The position numbers were made by a program, and so were the translations under genes. This document shows positions 1-10,659 of a stretch of DNA of 64,000 bases, in pieces (positions within the stretch are counted from its first letter, which is position 1; each line of letters starts with the position of its first letter). Under the pieces are notes generated by a model. It searched no databases. It was not told the origin of the DNA and saw only the letters and a list, made by a program, of their open reading frames with translations. The DNA is from Oreocharis arfaki. Taxonomy: Eukaryota; Chordata; Aves; Passeriformes; Paramythiidae. The stretch lies in contig VZRR01012891.1 of NCBI GenBank assembly GCA_013398015.1, positions 172,976 through 236,975 of the forward strand, read 5' to 3'.

Positions 1-380
1 CCTCCAGGTTAGGAGCAGAAAACCCTGATTTCCACTGGCAGCTCTTCATGGAAAAGATGTAAGAGGGTCCTTTGTTTGCGGGGGTTTGTTGTAAAGGACA
101 GCTTTGAGTCACCGCGGAGCGCTCCCTCCAAAGGCTGCAGGCCTGCCCTTGGCGGGACGAGGCTTTCTTTGGGGGTAAACAACAGGAGAAGGCCACGTGT
201 CACACCTCAGAGCCGTACCCACGCACTTCGGGGCCTCCAGCCCAAGGGAAAACATTCGTGGCCAGGGGTGTTGTTTTTGCTTTGAAGGACGCAAGTGTGA
301 GGATCCTTTGCTCCAGTGCAGGTGGTGTTTAGGCAGCAGCAGAGTCTGTTTTTCCAGCTGTCCGTGACCGCCTCAGCTCG

Positions 381-545
381 CAGAATCACGGAATCCTGGA
401 ATGGGTTGGGTTGGAGGGGACCTTAAAAATCATCTCATTTCACCCCTACCACGGGCAGGGACACCTTCCACTATCCCAGGGTGCTCCAAGCCCTGTCCAG
501 TCTGGCCTTGGGCACTGCCAGGGACAGCTGCTGGTTCCATGAATC
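381..545 (-). mobile_element. CR1 LINE 3'-end fragment
   Basis: It reads cagaatcacggaatcc, then the ggttgggttgga block, the gggcagggacacc block and ccttgggcactgccagg. This is the reverse complement of an avian CR1 3' end, so the element lies on the minus strand. It is heavily 5'-truncated, as most CR1 copies are. Confidence 0.85.
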
Positions 546-3198
546 CCTCTGTGTCCCACTGCCCAGACAGAAGGGATCAGGGCTATGTCAGCACCAGGAA
601 AATGATGGAAGCACCGTGTCCACTGACTCCTGACAGCCCCGTGATGGAGACATCTCTCCTTTATTTGGGCTGATGTGTGAGGTCCCACAGCACTCACTCC
701 CTCAGCCATCGCTGCATCCCAAAATGTGGCTTGGGAAAAACAGCCCTGCAGAGTGGTCAGCTGGACTTTGCCTGAACTGTCTGGAATATTCCCACTAATC
801 ATTGAGCAGACAAGGTTTTCTGGACTCCTGGAGAGGTGGGCACAGAGAGGGCAGTGCCTGGGCTGCCTGTGCTGACAGAGGTTCAGCTGCAGGGGTTTAG
901 GCAGTAATGTGCACGTGGCAGAGCGATAAAATGGGCATGGAGAGGATGAGCAGGATTTGCTGATGGAAGGAGAGGGGATTGTGGCTCAGGACTGCTGGGT
1001 GGTGAGATTTTGGGCTCACAGGCCAAAAATGTTCAGCAGGAAAAGTCCACCCGAAAGGACAAGGTGCTTGGCTCTGATCCATGAAGGATGTGCTGGAAGC
1101 TGGGTGGTGACCTGGAGAAAGCCATGGTGTGGCCTGCTTGGTCTTGGACTCCTCAGCAGGAATCCCAGGAGCAGGATGTCTGCTCATATCCAGAGGTTTT
1201 GGGGGTCAGGAGGTGGTCCCAGCTGGTCCCACCTCCCTGCAGGTGCTGCTCTGTTGCCCAAGGGAAGCAGGTGGGTGTCCAGCACCTGGGGCTTGGTGTG
1301 ATCCCAATGGAGCAAAGAGCTTTAGGGACAGCCTTGCTCTGCTCCAGTCATAGAGGGAAGGGGCAATAATTTGGGGGAGCCCAGCCTGTGAAATCCATCA
1401 GTCTGAAATCCTAAATTGGTTATGTTGGTGTGGTGGGGGCATGGGAGAGCCAGAACTGCTCCAAGCACGGCTGAGACTCTGATGCTTTCACCTTTTCTAT
1501 TAAGCTCCAGTGCAGTAAAAATGATCATTATAGTAAACTGTGACTTTTCTCTTGATAATGATTTATGCAAATGGGCTTTAAGGGAACAATTGAATCGTGC
1601 TGATCCCTTCTGGGGCTCCCCTGTGACACCAGAGCAGACATCTGGCACGGTTTGAGTGTAGAATCACCTCAAGTCTTGTTCTGCTGCACAACAGGGTCAG
1701 GAGGTCTTTCTTCCAGCCCTCCTGGCAACACCTGCGGACACAAAAGGGCCACAAAATCAGAATTAACACCTTTTGAACCTGACATAATCCTTTATCAGTA
1801 CAGTCCTATTTGCAGCTAGTGCAGGAGAAATGTGGAATTTCCCTTCCAAAGACCCCTGAGCTTCCCAGCCTCTCCCTGGAGGGGCCGAGCCCCTCGGCCT
1901 CCCTTCCCTGCTCGGGGGGAGGATCAGAACTGCAGGATCCACTCCTAACTTCTGTACAGCCCCTGCCAAAGCTGCCGGAGACAGGCACCGCACCGTGGGT
2001 GTTATTTTGATTTTTTTCCCAGTTTAATTCACCTCAAATTTGAGTTTTACCTGATGTCACACACAAATGTTGTGAAGTTCTGGGTTGTTTTGCAGTAAAG
2101 TGCTGCCTCCTGCTGGGTGCAGGGCCCCGGAAAAGAGACTGCTCAGTAATTCATTGTCGAGGATTTCTTTCACCTGAATTTTGGAAAAGGCTTTGCAGAG
2201 ATTGCTGAGCATTATTATTACATGCACTTGCCAAGCCCCATTTGTTTAACAATCTAGGGAAATACTAGAAAACTATATTGTCAGTCTTTTCAGAAACGAG
2301 AGAAGGCTTAAAGCATCTTTAAGAATCTCCGAGCTCAGACTCTGATCTGTTCCAAAACTGAGCGACAGAATTACTCAATAATGTTGAATAAAATGAGATT
2401 TATATTAAAGAAAAGCCTTACTCTAATATATGATACTGAACACTGTGGGGGAACTTTGCTCATAAAGGCAGAAATCCCTATTTCTGTCCATCCTTGAACA
2501 AAATGTCTTCCCACATCCTCATAAATGACCTATTAACACGATTTTTAAAAATTCATTTCATTCCCTTGTGTAATTCCCTTAACTAACAGGAACTGAAAAT
2601 ATTCTGAGAGATGGATATCCCAGACTAAATTTATACACCAGTACACCCTGGCAATGTACACCTTCTGCATGTTTAAACGCCAATTTTCTCTTGGTGCTCC
2701 GGGGACAGAGAGCTTATTGATGACGCCTGTAACTAATTAGTTCAAATAAGCAGTTTCCTTTATCTACAAATGGCTCGTGGGCTGTCAGTGGCAACACCCG
2801 GGTGTGTTCAGTATCGCTGTTGTTGTATCACTAAGGGAAATCTTGCCCGTATATTCCCACTTTGATTTCCCCTCCCTTTGCTGGGGAGGCTCTTGCTGTC
2901 CACGTCCCTTTTGCCTGTCCCGTGACTGAGGGGGCGACACAAAAATAACCATCCCGAGGCTTTTCTGCAAAATCCCAACAGCCCACTAGATGGCAAACAA
3001 CCCCTTGAAAAAGCCCGCAAATACAGCTGTCTTACATAAACACAGCCAGTAAAATTCACCACCGGCAAATCGCTAATGGAATCGCATTCTGGCTTTTCGT
3101 TCACCCCAGCCTACAGTGAAGCCTGTCCAAAAACCATTAGTAAGATGTAACAGTAAAAGCTTGTTTCACGTCCTTGAATGTTGAGGCACGATATGAGC

Positions 3199-3420
3199 TT
3201 TTACCTGGAATGGTTTGGGTTGGAAGGGACCGTTAAAGGGACACCTCCCACTGTCCCAGGGTGCTCCAAGCTCCGTCCAGCCTGGCCTTGGGCCCTGCCA
3301 GGGATCCAGGGGCAGCCACAGCTGCTCTGGGCACCCTGTGCCACGGCCTGCCCACCCTCCCAGCCAGGAATTCCTTCCCAATATCCTGTCTGAATTCACC
3401 CTCTTCCTTCTGTCAGGGTG
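3199..3420 (-). mobile_element. CR1 LINE 3'-end fragment
   Basis: The ggtttgggttggaaggg block is followed by the ggatccaggggcagccac, caccctgtgcc and ttccttcccaatatcc blocks in the order of a reversed CR1 3' end. A short segment between the ggaccg and gggacacctcc blocks is missing compared with other copies in the window. Confidence 0.85.
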
Positions 3421-6400
3421 ATACACACCTCAAAGAGGTTGTGCTGTTTCTCTGCACTGCCTCACTCCACCCACGAGGACAGAATTTCACATTTTATTGC
3501 AACCAGTGGGAAATTTGCCACTGACTCAGAGTTCAGTGGAGATTTCACTCAGATACTGCAAGAGAAATACTCCCTGACAGAGCAGTAGATGAAGAGGCAA
3601 GGACCCGATGGCCCTGATCTTTCTGCTGTGAATCATTCTCTGAGGAGGAAAAAATAGCATAAAAGACCTCTTGAGGTTAAGGAGACACTTGAAAATGCTT
3701 TAGAGGCAGAACAAACTTGCAAAGCCGTGAAGAAATGCTTGAAGAGCTCACAGACCGTGACAGGAATTCATTCCTGCAGGGAGAGAAGGGGCCAGCTGAC
3801 ATCACCCCCAGCTCCACTCGCTCTGCTCTGTGCCCTCCTTGCTTTGCCAACTGGTATTTTAACACTTGGATGACAGAAGTAACAACTTGTTTAATATTAA
3901 AGCAGCTTTTTTTTTTCATTTATACACACAAAGGGCTCTTTCTCACTAGCAGAGCAGTGAGTCGTGGCCACAAAAACCCAGCAGCAGAGCAGGACAGGGT
4001 GTCAGCCCCTCAGAGCCCTTCCAGAGCACATCTGAACAGCCCAAGAGCCTCCCCGGCTCCTCTGACCATGCACACAGACACTGCTGCTCTCCCCGTGCTG
4101 ATCACAGCTCAGTAAATGCAAATACGCAAACGGCGAAGCGGTGAGAGATTTGCTCGGTATTTACATGAGGTGAAGCATCTCTGTAGCGGCTGTGTCTGTG
4201 CAGGGGGAAGCACCTGCTGGCACCGCGGGCTGCCTGCAGCTCGGCGTTTCCTTCCCGGCGCAGCTGCTCTGCAGGCGATCAGATAAGGGGGTTTCGGTGG
4301 CAGCCGTGTCCCCGGCGGCAGGATGTGGCCTCGCTGCGCTCACACGGGGCCTCGCTGCGCTCACAAGCGCTCCAGAGCCCACCGTGTCCCGGGAGCCTGG
4401 CTGGCACAGGCGCCTGTGGCTCCTGCTGCACAGCAAGGTGGCTCTGGGGCTGTGCCAGGGTTCTGGGTGGGCAGGGAACTCCCCGAGGCTCGCAGTGCCC
4501 TGAGCCTGAACAGCGAGGCAATTCCTGGGTGAAGCTATTCCATCTTACACAGCTTTCACTCGGGAACGCTCACTGGGGCTCGGTGTGCTGGCCCAGGATG
4601 AGGACAGCACAGGTGCTGCTGGGGTTTGCAGCCTGTGTCAGAGCCATGACACAACCAGACACTGCACTTGGTGGCTTGTCCATGTCCACGTGCTCCTCAG
4701 CCCCGGGAGGTGGCTTGTCCCTGCTGGCACACACTCCTCAGCTCCTGCCCTGCAACACCTGGGTAAGCCTGGCCAGCCAAGCCAGCCTCATCTTTCTTTT
4801 TCTGTCCTTCAAAGCTGCAGACTCATGAGGGAAGCTCTAAAAATAGTTTAGGCCTCTTGCCATAGTGACAAATGTCCTCCTGCTGGAGCCGGAGCTAAAT
4901 CTGTCCCTGACGTGCGCCTTGCAGGATACAGCCTGTTCTCGTCTGTCCCCTCTGCGCCAGTGGCTCTGCTGGGACCTGCTCCAGCCCAACACCCTCACCT
5001 GCGCTTCCTCGCTCCTCAGCCCGCTCAGCTGGGACGGACTGGGGCACCCACACCTGCACACAAGGACAGGGGAGGGGACTACACACGAGGACAAACCCAG
5101 GCATGTTCCCAGGTCAGGCCTTTCCCCATCAGGATGACCCAGGGTGCAAGAGCCTCTTGCTGAAGCAGAGTGGGTTTGGGAACGTGGTCCATGCTCAGTG
5201 TCATCCTCTCCCAGGTGCCGTTTTCCCAGCTTTGCTCACCCCCAGCTGGGAGCACCACCAGACCCACGGCAGCTTCACTGGGCCAGACGGGATTTCAAGC
5301 CCAGTGGGGATGTCAGCCAGGCTGCTTGTGCGTTCCTCCCCGTTCCCAAAGGTGGCCAGAAGTGCCTGTGACCCCCCAGGACTGGCTGTGCCGAGGATGG
5401 AGCTGAGCCACCGCGGGGACATGAAGCAGCCTGTTTGTTCCTGTCACACCTTCACGGTTTCGGGTGTCACGGGCAGTGCTGAGTCAAACCCGGGGCACAG
5501 CAGAAACCACCGGCCCCCGGAGCCGCCTGGCTGCCGCAGAGATGTCACCACGCTGCTGTCACACTTCGGGGCAATTACCAGCGCAAAGCTCTCCTTCCGC
5601 CCTCTGGATCTGCCCACACAGAATTCCAGCTGCTCGTGGCCAGGCCATGCACAGACACTCCCTGTGGAAGAGCTAAAGCCGCTCACACCCAACCTCTCCA
5701 GAGAGTGAAGCCCAGGGATCGAGCCTTAAAGGTCGTTATTGTTGCTGATCTGCACCTCAGTGGGACTTGATAAGCTCCAATAAACCAAATTCCACGTGCT
5801 TTTCCTGGAATACCAGCGTGTCTCAAGGAGAAAAGCAGGGCTGAGTTCTAAATGTGCTGGAAAAGAGGTTTGAACTTCAGTGATTTCAAGGCTGATGTTC
5901 AGTTTGTAAACGCACCAAAGTGCTATATTTGTATATTTATTTATATTAACACTACTGTTGCAGATAGGTGAGCTGGTGAACATCAGTGTAGGAAAAACTG
6001 ACTTTCAAACATGGTGAGTATTCCTTACTTCCTCGTTTTCCCAATGCCTTGCACTGCTTTGACGGAAGTTCAGGCAATTCGTGTGTGTTATGATGGGAAA
6101 CCTGAAGCCTTGAGTCCATAAACTCATGAACTGAGAGAAACAGGCTTCATTTAGGCACTAAATCTTCTGAAAAAAGCTGTGTACCACTCGCGGAAATGCA
6201 GATTTACTGAGGGGGGAAAAAAGCAACAAATGCTGTGCCTTGGGTACAAGATTTGAAGAGCAGACATTCTCCAGTTAATGCAGCGTATTTTACATTCTAG
6301 ATGACAGAATAATTGAAAAAAAACCTGCTTCCATACATGAACAATGCTTAAATCGTTTAATGATAAAGACTTTAAACCAGTCGCCAGCTCTGCCTGCACT

Positions 6401-8237
6401 GCAGGTAAATAAGAAATGAGAGAGCGGAATTCCACTGAAACCAAGGAGGGAGGGGTTCGGGGAGTGGAAGGTAAAGGCTCAGTTAACCTGAAACAGAGAA
6501 ACATTTAGAGCCAAGAGTATCCCAGCTCCCCTGGTTTCACACCCAGTTATTCACGGCGCAAACCGCAGGGTGTGACTCCACTGCTCAATTCCTCTTTTCT
6601 CTTTCAAAACCAGTGAGTAAGAGCTTAAAGAACTCGCCCTCTGGGAACGATTTGAAATAATCCTCCTTGTTCCTCTGAGCTGCTAATTCAGAGCCCAAAA
6701 CTGGAGTCTCTACAAATCTTTCAGAAAGGTATCTAACGAATTTCTCTTCAAGTTATAATTTGGCGGAGCAAAAAAAAAATTTATTCCATCCAGCTGGAAT
6801 AAATGCCACTGCCAAGTTCTTTTGGCACCAAGCTTTTATATCAATGCAAACCCAGTACTCGACACATACTGAGGCTTTACTTGCCATGAGAAGTCCTGTT
6901 CGAGCTGATAATGCAGATTTTTATCACTGAGATGGAAGGGAATTTCAGATCCTCAGTTGATTTATCACATTCAGCATGAACAATTAAAGTCAATCTCCCA
7001 AATTATTTGATTTTAAAAAAAGAAAGAAACAACTTTCAGCGAATGTTTTACTTTGGAGATTTTATAATGTAATGAGTAAATTGATCAATAAGTTGATCTA
7101 AGCCTATTCTGCATTGTGTTAGTCTCGTCTGTTTGATATGACAGCAGAAACTTAGATATCGGCTCATGTCAAAATATTTTCCTGCCTAAATTCCTCTCAC
7201 GTTGTCCTCTAACAGCCATCATTCTTCAAGGAAATCAGATTTTTCTGTCATCACAGATTCTTATTTTCCCAAAATAATCCTTTCTCTTCTGTTAAGGTAA
7301 TTGCACGCTGCAATTTGTAGCAGTTTGCTAAGCAACTTTTTGTGTTTTGTTCTGGGAAACGTTTGCTGCCAAGCCTGTAAATGCTGAGGGGATTTAGGCA
7401 CCGAGGTCATGTCACTGCCCACCAGAAGGAGGGTTTGGGATACCCAAAACTCGCTTTCCACGAGGTGTTTCCTTTTCCCCCTCCTTTTTTTAATCGCTCA
7501 GCTTTGGTGTCTCCCACTGCAACCAGACAGCTGGAAGGACAAAATCAGTTTCCATCCGTAAAAAGGATTTCAAGAGGAGCTTCCACGGCAGGCCGAAGGG
7601 CTCCAGGAGAACCAGGCTCGTTAATGCCTCATCGTGACTCAAGCAGCAATTATTGATTGGTGCTGTTTTCCGGCGGTGTCCTGGCAACAAAGCACTGCTC
7701 CTGCAGCCGAGGGGACCAGGCACCGCTCATCCCCGTGGAGTTCAAAAACAGGCACAGAAAAACACCGAGGATTGCTGAGAATGGTCAGGAGGGCTGAGCT
7801 GCGGAAGAAGAGCGAATATAGATCTCTCCAGCTTTTTTTAAACATCGAAGTGTAACCTGGAACACTGGAGCACATTAAAACCAATAAATGATGGGTGTGT
7901 GCACGGAAAAAAAGAAAAAAAGCGGGCAAATTCCACTGCGCTGACACCTGCTGCTTCCATGACTCGTTTTCCCTCCTTTTCCAGCCCCTTTGGCACACGG
8001 TGCGAGGGAAATGGAAAGTGCTGTTTGCCCTGTGCAAACACCGCGTAAACCCGGGATTTTTCGCTTCAGCACAATCTGAGGGTCAGGGAACTGAGTCAGC
8101 TTTTCCCAGCCCTCCTTTTTATGACTATTTCTCAACTCTTCGGTGCATTCTGCGGGCTGTAAATTGCTTTTGCCATTGCAGCGTTGTGGGTTCATAGGAC
8201 TTTTTCTGGCTCTGTTATCACAACTCCCAAGGCTGTT

Positions 8238-8295
8238 CCAGGTTTCTAAAAGGCCAGTGCTCTTCCAGGTTTCTAAAAGGCCAGTGCTCTTCCAG
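8238..8295. repeat. 27-bp tandem direct repeat
   Basis: A 27-bp unit beginning ccaggtttctaaaagg occurs at 8238-8264 and again, identical by eye, at 8265-8291. The first bases of a third unit follow. Confidence 0.85.
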
Positions 8296-8752
8296 GTTGG
8301 TGGGGAGATTTTTTTTATTCCATGTAAAATTGTTTTTAAAATCTCAGGCATTGCGCAGCACATGGCTATAGGAGGTGAGCTTGTCAAAGGGCCAGGCAAA
8401 ATACGATGAGCTATTTCAAATAAGTGAATAATAAATAATGTCCTTTCCAAATAGCCAGATTCCTTGCTAGGTCATGAACCTGCACATATAACAGCTCCCA
8501 ATTAAGTGCTTTATTTCCGTTAAAAATACACTATTTTGGTGATAGTTACAGACTCTCAAGCCCCAAACTATAATTGGAAAAGAAGGGTAAAAATCAAATG
8601 TACTGCGGAGACCTTTCTAAAAGACCTGTTTGTAAAACTGGGGAAGTTTATTAATGACTGTAACCACGACACAAAATAAGGCGCTGCTCCACAGCCTGTG
8701 AGGAGGACGAGCGGGCCACGAGCTCCTCGGCCTCCCCCTCACGGCTGATCCC

Positions 8753-9128
8753 GTGGATCCTGAGGGAGCTGGGAAAGGGGCTCAGCCTGGAGCAAAGGGG
8801 GATCGGGGGGGACCTTGTGGCTCTGCACAACTCCCTGACAGGAGGGGAGGGCTCTGCTGCCAGGGAACAGGGACAGGAGGAGAGGGAACGGCCTCAGGCT
8901 GGGCCAGGGCAGGCTCAGGTTGGACACCAGCAGGAATTTCCTCATGGAAAGGGTGCTCAGGCCTTGGCAGGGGCTGCCCAGGGAGGTTTGGAGTGCCCAT
9001 CCCTGGAGGTGTCCAAGGAAGGGCTGGAGGTGGCACTCAGCGCTCTGGGCTGGGGACAAGGTGGGGATCGGGCACAGCTTGGACTCGATCCTGGAGGTTT
9101 TTCCCAACCACTGGGATTCTGTGACTCT
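8753..9128 (+). mobile_element. CR1 LINE fragment, plus strand
   Basis: It contains the ordered CR1 blocks gaggggaccttgtggctct-like, gacaccagcaggaatttcc, gaggtgtccaaggaagggctgg and ggtttttcccaacc, ending in ggattctgtgactctg. It is longer than most copies here and runs to the edge of the CpG island. The open frames across it are not host genes. Confidence 0.85.
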
Positions 9129-9560
9129 GCTGCCGGGGGACCCCCGGGCACAGGGGCGGGGACGGGGCCGCCGCCCGCTCCCCACACAACATGGCGGGCA
9201 CGGCCCCTGAGGCGCCGCTGCCACTCAAACCCAGCGAGCCAATCAGGAGCGGCGGCCGCCGGGGGCGGGATTTCCCCGTTTGCGCGCGCGTGCGGTTACG
9301 GCCGCGGAGGGATCTGGGGCGCGCGGCTGTGCTGCGGCCCTTCCCAGAAGTGACGCAACCGCCGGGCCCGTGCCGGTCGCCGCGTCCCGCGTGGTCGCGA
9401 CAGCGGGGCATGTCGCGACATGCGGGCCTGGCCAGGAGCGCTGAGCCCCCGCTGGCGCCGCCCGGGCGGCGTTCGGGGGTGCGGTGTCCGGAGGCAGCGG
9501 CGGGTGCGGCCTGCGCTGCCGCTGTGACTTCCCGCGCGTCTCGCCGGGAGAATGAGGGCG
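9129..9560. promoter_or_regulatory. CpG island, candidate promoter region
   Basis: This stretch is very GC-rich with dense CpG (gcgcgcgcgtgcgg, gccgcggagg, cgtcccgcgtggtcgcg). It has a good CCAAT box in NF-Y context (9239-9243), a CRE/ATF-like tgacgcaa (9351-9358) and a YY1-like acatggcggg (9188). It ends about 580 bases before the N gap expected to hold CCNL1 exon 1. It could be the distal CCNL1 promoter or drive a divergent transcript; no transcription start can be fixed. The open frame 9191-9667 looks like a by-product of base composition. Confidence 0.6.
9239..9243 (+). promoter_or_regulatory. CCAAT box (NF-Y type)
   Basis: The context gagccaatcaggag matches the NF-Y consensus inside the CpG island. 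The motif is seen directly; its use is inferred. Confidence 0.45.
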
Positions 9561-10065
9561 GCTGCTCCATATGGGAATGTTTTTTCTTTTATTGTGAATT
9601 TATTACCTACGGCGTTCGAAACTGCCGGAGCTGGTTCATTTTAATTTCGCTTTGCCTTAATAAATGAGGTTGGAGGTAACTTTCCGCTGGACGTTTCCCG
9701 TCTGGAAAGGCGCGGCCCACCTTTACCCAGTAATGCCCCTCAATCACTTTGTTTATTTTTATTCAGATTTATGGATTTCTTTTTCTCTTTGTGACATACT
9801 CCGAGCACAAAAGCTCTAAGACAGGGCTTGGATCCAGGACACGAGCCCTGGTTAACTACTTAGGTGGTATTTCTCTATTTTATGTGTCTGTTCTGTAGCA
9901 CGTCTCCGCCCATGGCACGGGTTGGTCTGGACTGACCCTGAACAGTCCTTTTCTACCGCAGCTACTGCGGTGACTCTGGGATTACACCGCGGTCTATCCA
10001 GCATCACTCCCGCTCCCTCGCTGCTGCGGCGCACACTCAGTTGTTCTGCATGGGGTTCACACCTG

Positions 10066-10136
10066 GTCCCGATCCCGATGCCTGTCCCGATTCCGACTCC
10101 TTGTCCCGGTCTGCTGTCCCGGTGCCGTTCTCGTTC
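10066..10136. repeat. Degenerate cccgat/cccggt tandem repeat at gap edge
   Basis: Imperfect repeats of a short C-rich unit (gatcccgatgcc, tgtcccgattcc, tgtcccggtctg and so on) run straight into the N gap. The minus strand carries at least six short G-runs, so G-quadruplex formation is possible. This may explain why assembly failed here. Confidence 0.6.
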
Positions 10137-10478
10137 NNNNNNNNNNNNNNNNNNNNNNNNNNNNNNNNNNNNNNNNNNNNNNNNNNNNNNNNNNNNNNNN
10201 NNNNNNNNNNNNNNNNNNNNNNNNNNNNNNNNNNNNNNNNNNNNNNNNNNNNNNNNNNNNNNNNNNNNNNNNNNNNNNNNNNNNNNNNNNNNNNNNNNNN
10301 NNNNNNNNNNNNNNNNNNNNNNNNNNNNNNNNNNNNNNNNNNNNNNNNNNNNNNNNNNNNNNNNNNNNNNNNNNNNNNNNNNNNNNNNNNNNNNNNNNNN
10401 NNNNNNNNNNNNNNNNNNNNNNNNNNNNNNNNNNNNNNNNNNNNNNNNNNNNNNNNNNNNNNNNNNNNNNNNNNNNNN
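10137..10478. other. Assembly gap, 342 N
   Basis: The sequence is unknown. CCNL1 exon 1, about 100 codons in the human protein, is expected just upstream of the exon at 10585 and is not visible in the flanks, so it is probably lost in this gap. The gap length may be only an estimate. Confidence 0.95.
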
Positions 10479-10516
10479 GGCGTGAGGCGGCGCGGGGGGG
10501 CGGCGGTGCCTCACAC

Positions 10517-10527
10517 AAAATGGCGGC
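10517..10527 (+). promoter_or_regulatory. YY1-like motif
   Basis: The sequence aaaatggcggc matches the YY1 core and lies in what is probably intron 1 of CCNL1. Its ATG frame hits a stop within nine codons, so it is not a coding start. Confidence 0.35.
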
Positions 10528-10584
10528 GGCTGGGCCAGGGCACTGACTCGGCTCCTTCTCCCTCCTCCTGCTCTGCCCTCACAG

Positions 10585-10659
10585 GTGGCCATGGCGACGG
10601 GGCAGGTGCTGTTCCATCGGTTCTTCTACTCCAAGTCCTTCGTCAAGCACAGCTTCGAG
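10585..10659 (+). CDS. CCNL1: CCNL1 coding exon 2
   Basis: The 25 codons VAMATGQVLF to KHSFE are the start of the first cyclin box. The acceptor is ctgccctcacag and the donor is gag|gtgagc. Phase 0 at both ends. Confidence 0.95.

Larger units (their letters stand above)
1..8752. other. Intergenic region upstream of CCNL1
   Basis: I find no supportable gene here. Long open frames, such as a 201-codon one at 5103-5708 and one at 6151-6504, show no recognisable domain, and I see no splice-site and phase pattern around them. Two CR1 fragments (about 381 and 3199) and a 27-bp direct repeat (8238) are present. The stretches 2000-2750 and 5900-7300 are AT-rich, unlike the GC-rich 4200-5700. From human gene order the next gene out could be VEPH1 or PTX3, but no exon of either was recognised. 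Confidence 0.5.

Noticed and set aside
5103..5708. 201-codon open frame upstream of CCNL1
   Set aside because: It has no recognisable domain and lies in GC-rich DNA with several overlapping frames open. There is no sign of splicing or of a promoter.
9191..9667. Open frame starting MAGTAPEAPLP in the CpG island, considered as CCNL1 exon 1
   Set aside because: It has no match to the cyclin L1 N-terminus (DRLYSEV, ERLSPTPS). The Arg/Pro/Ala composition follows from CpG-rich DNA.
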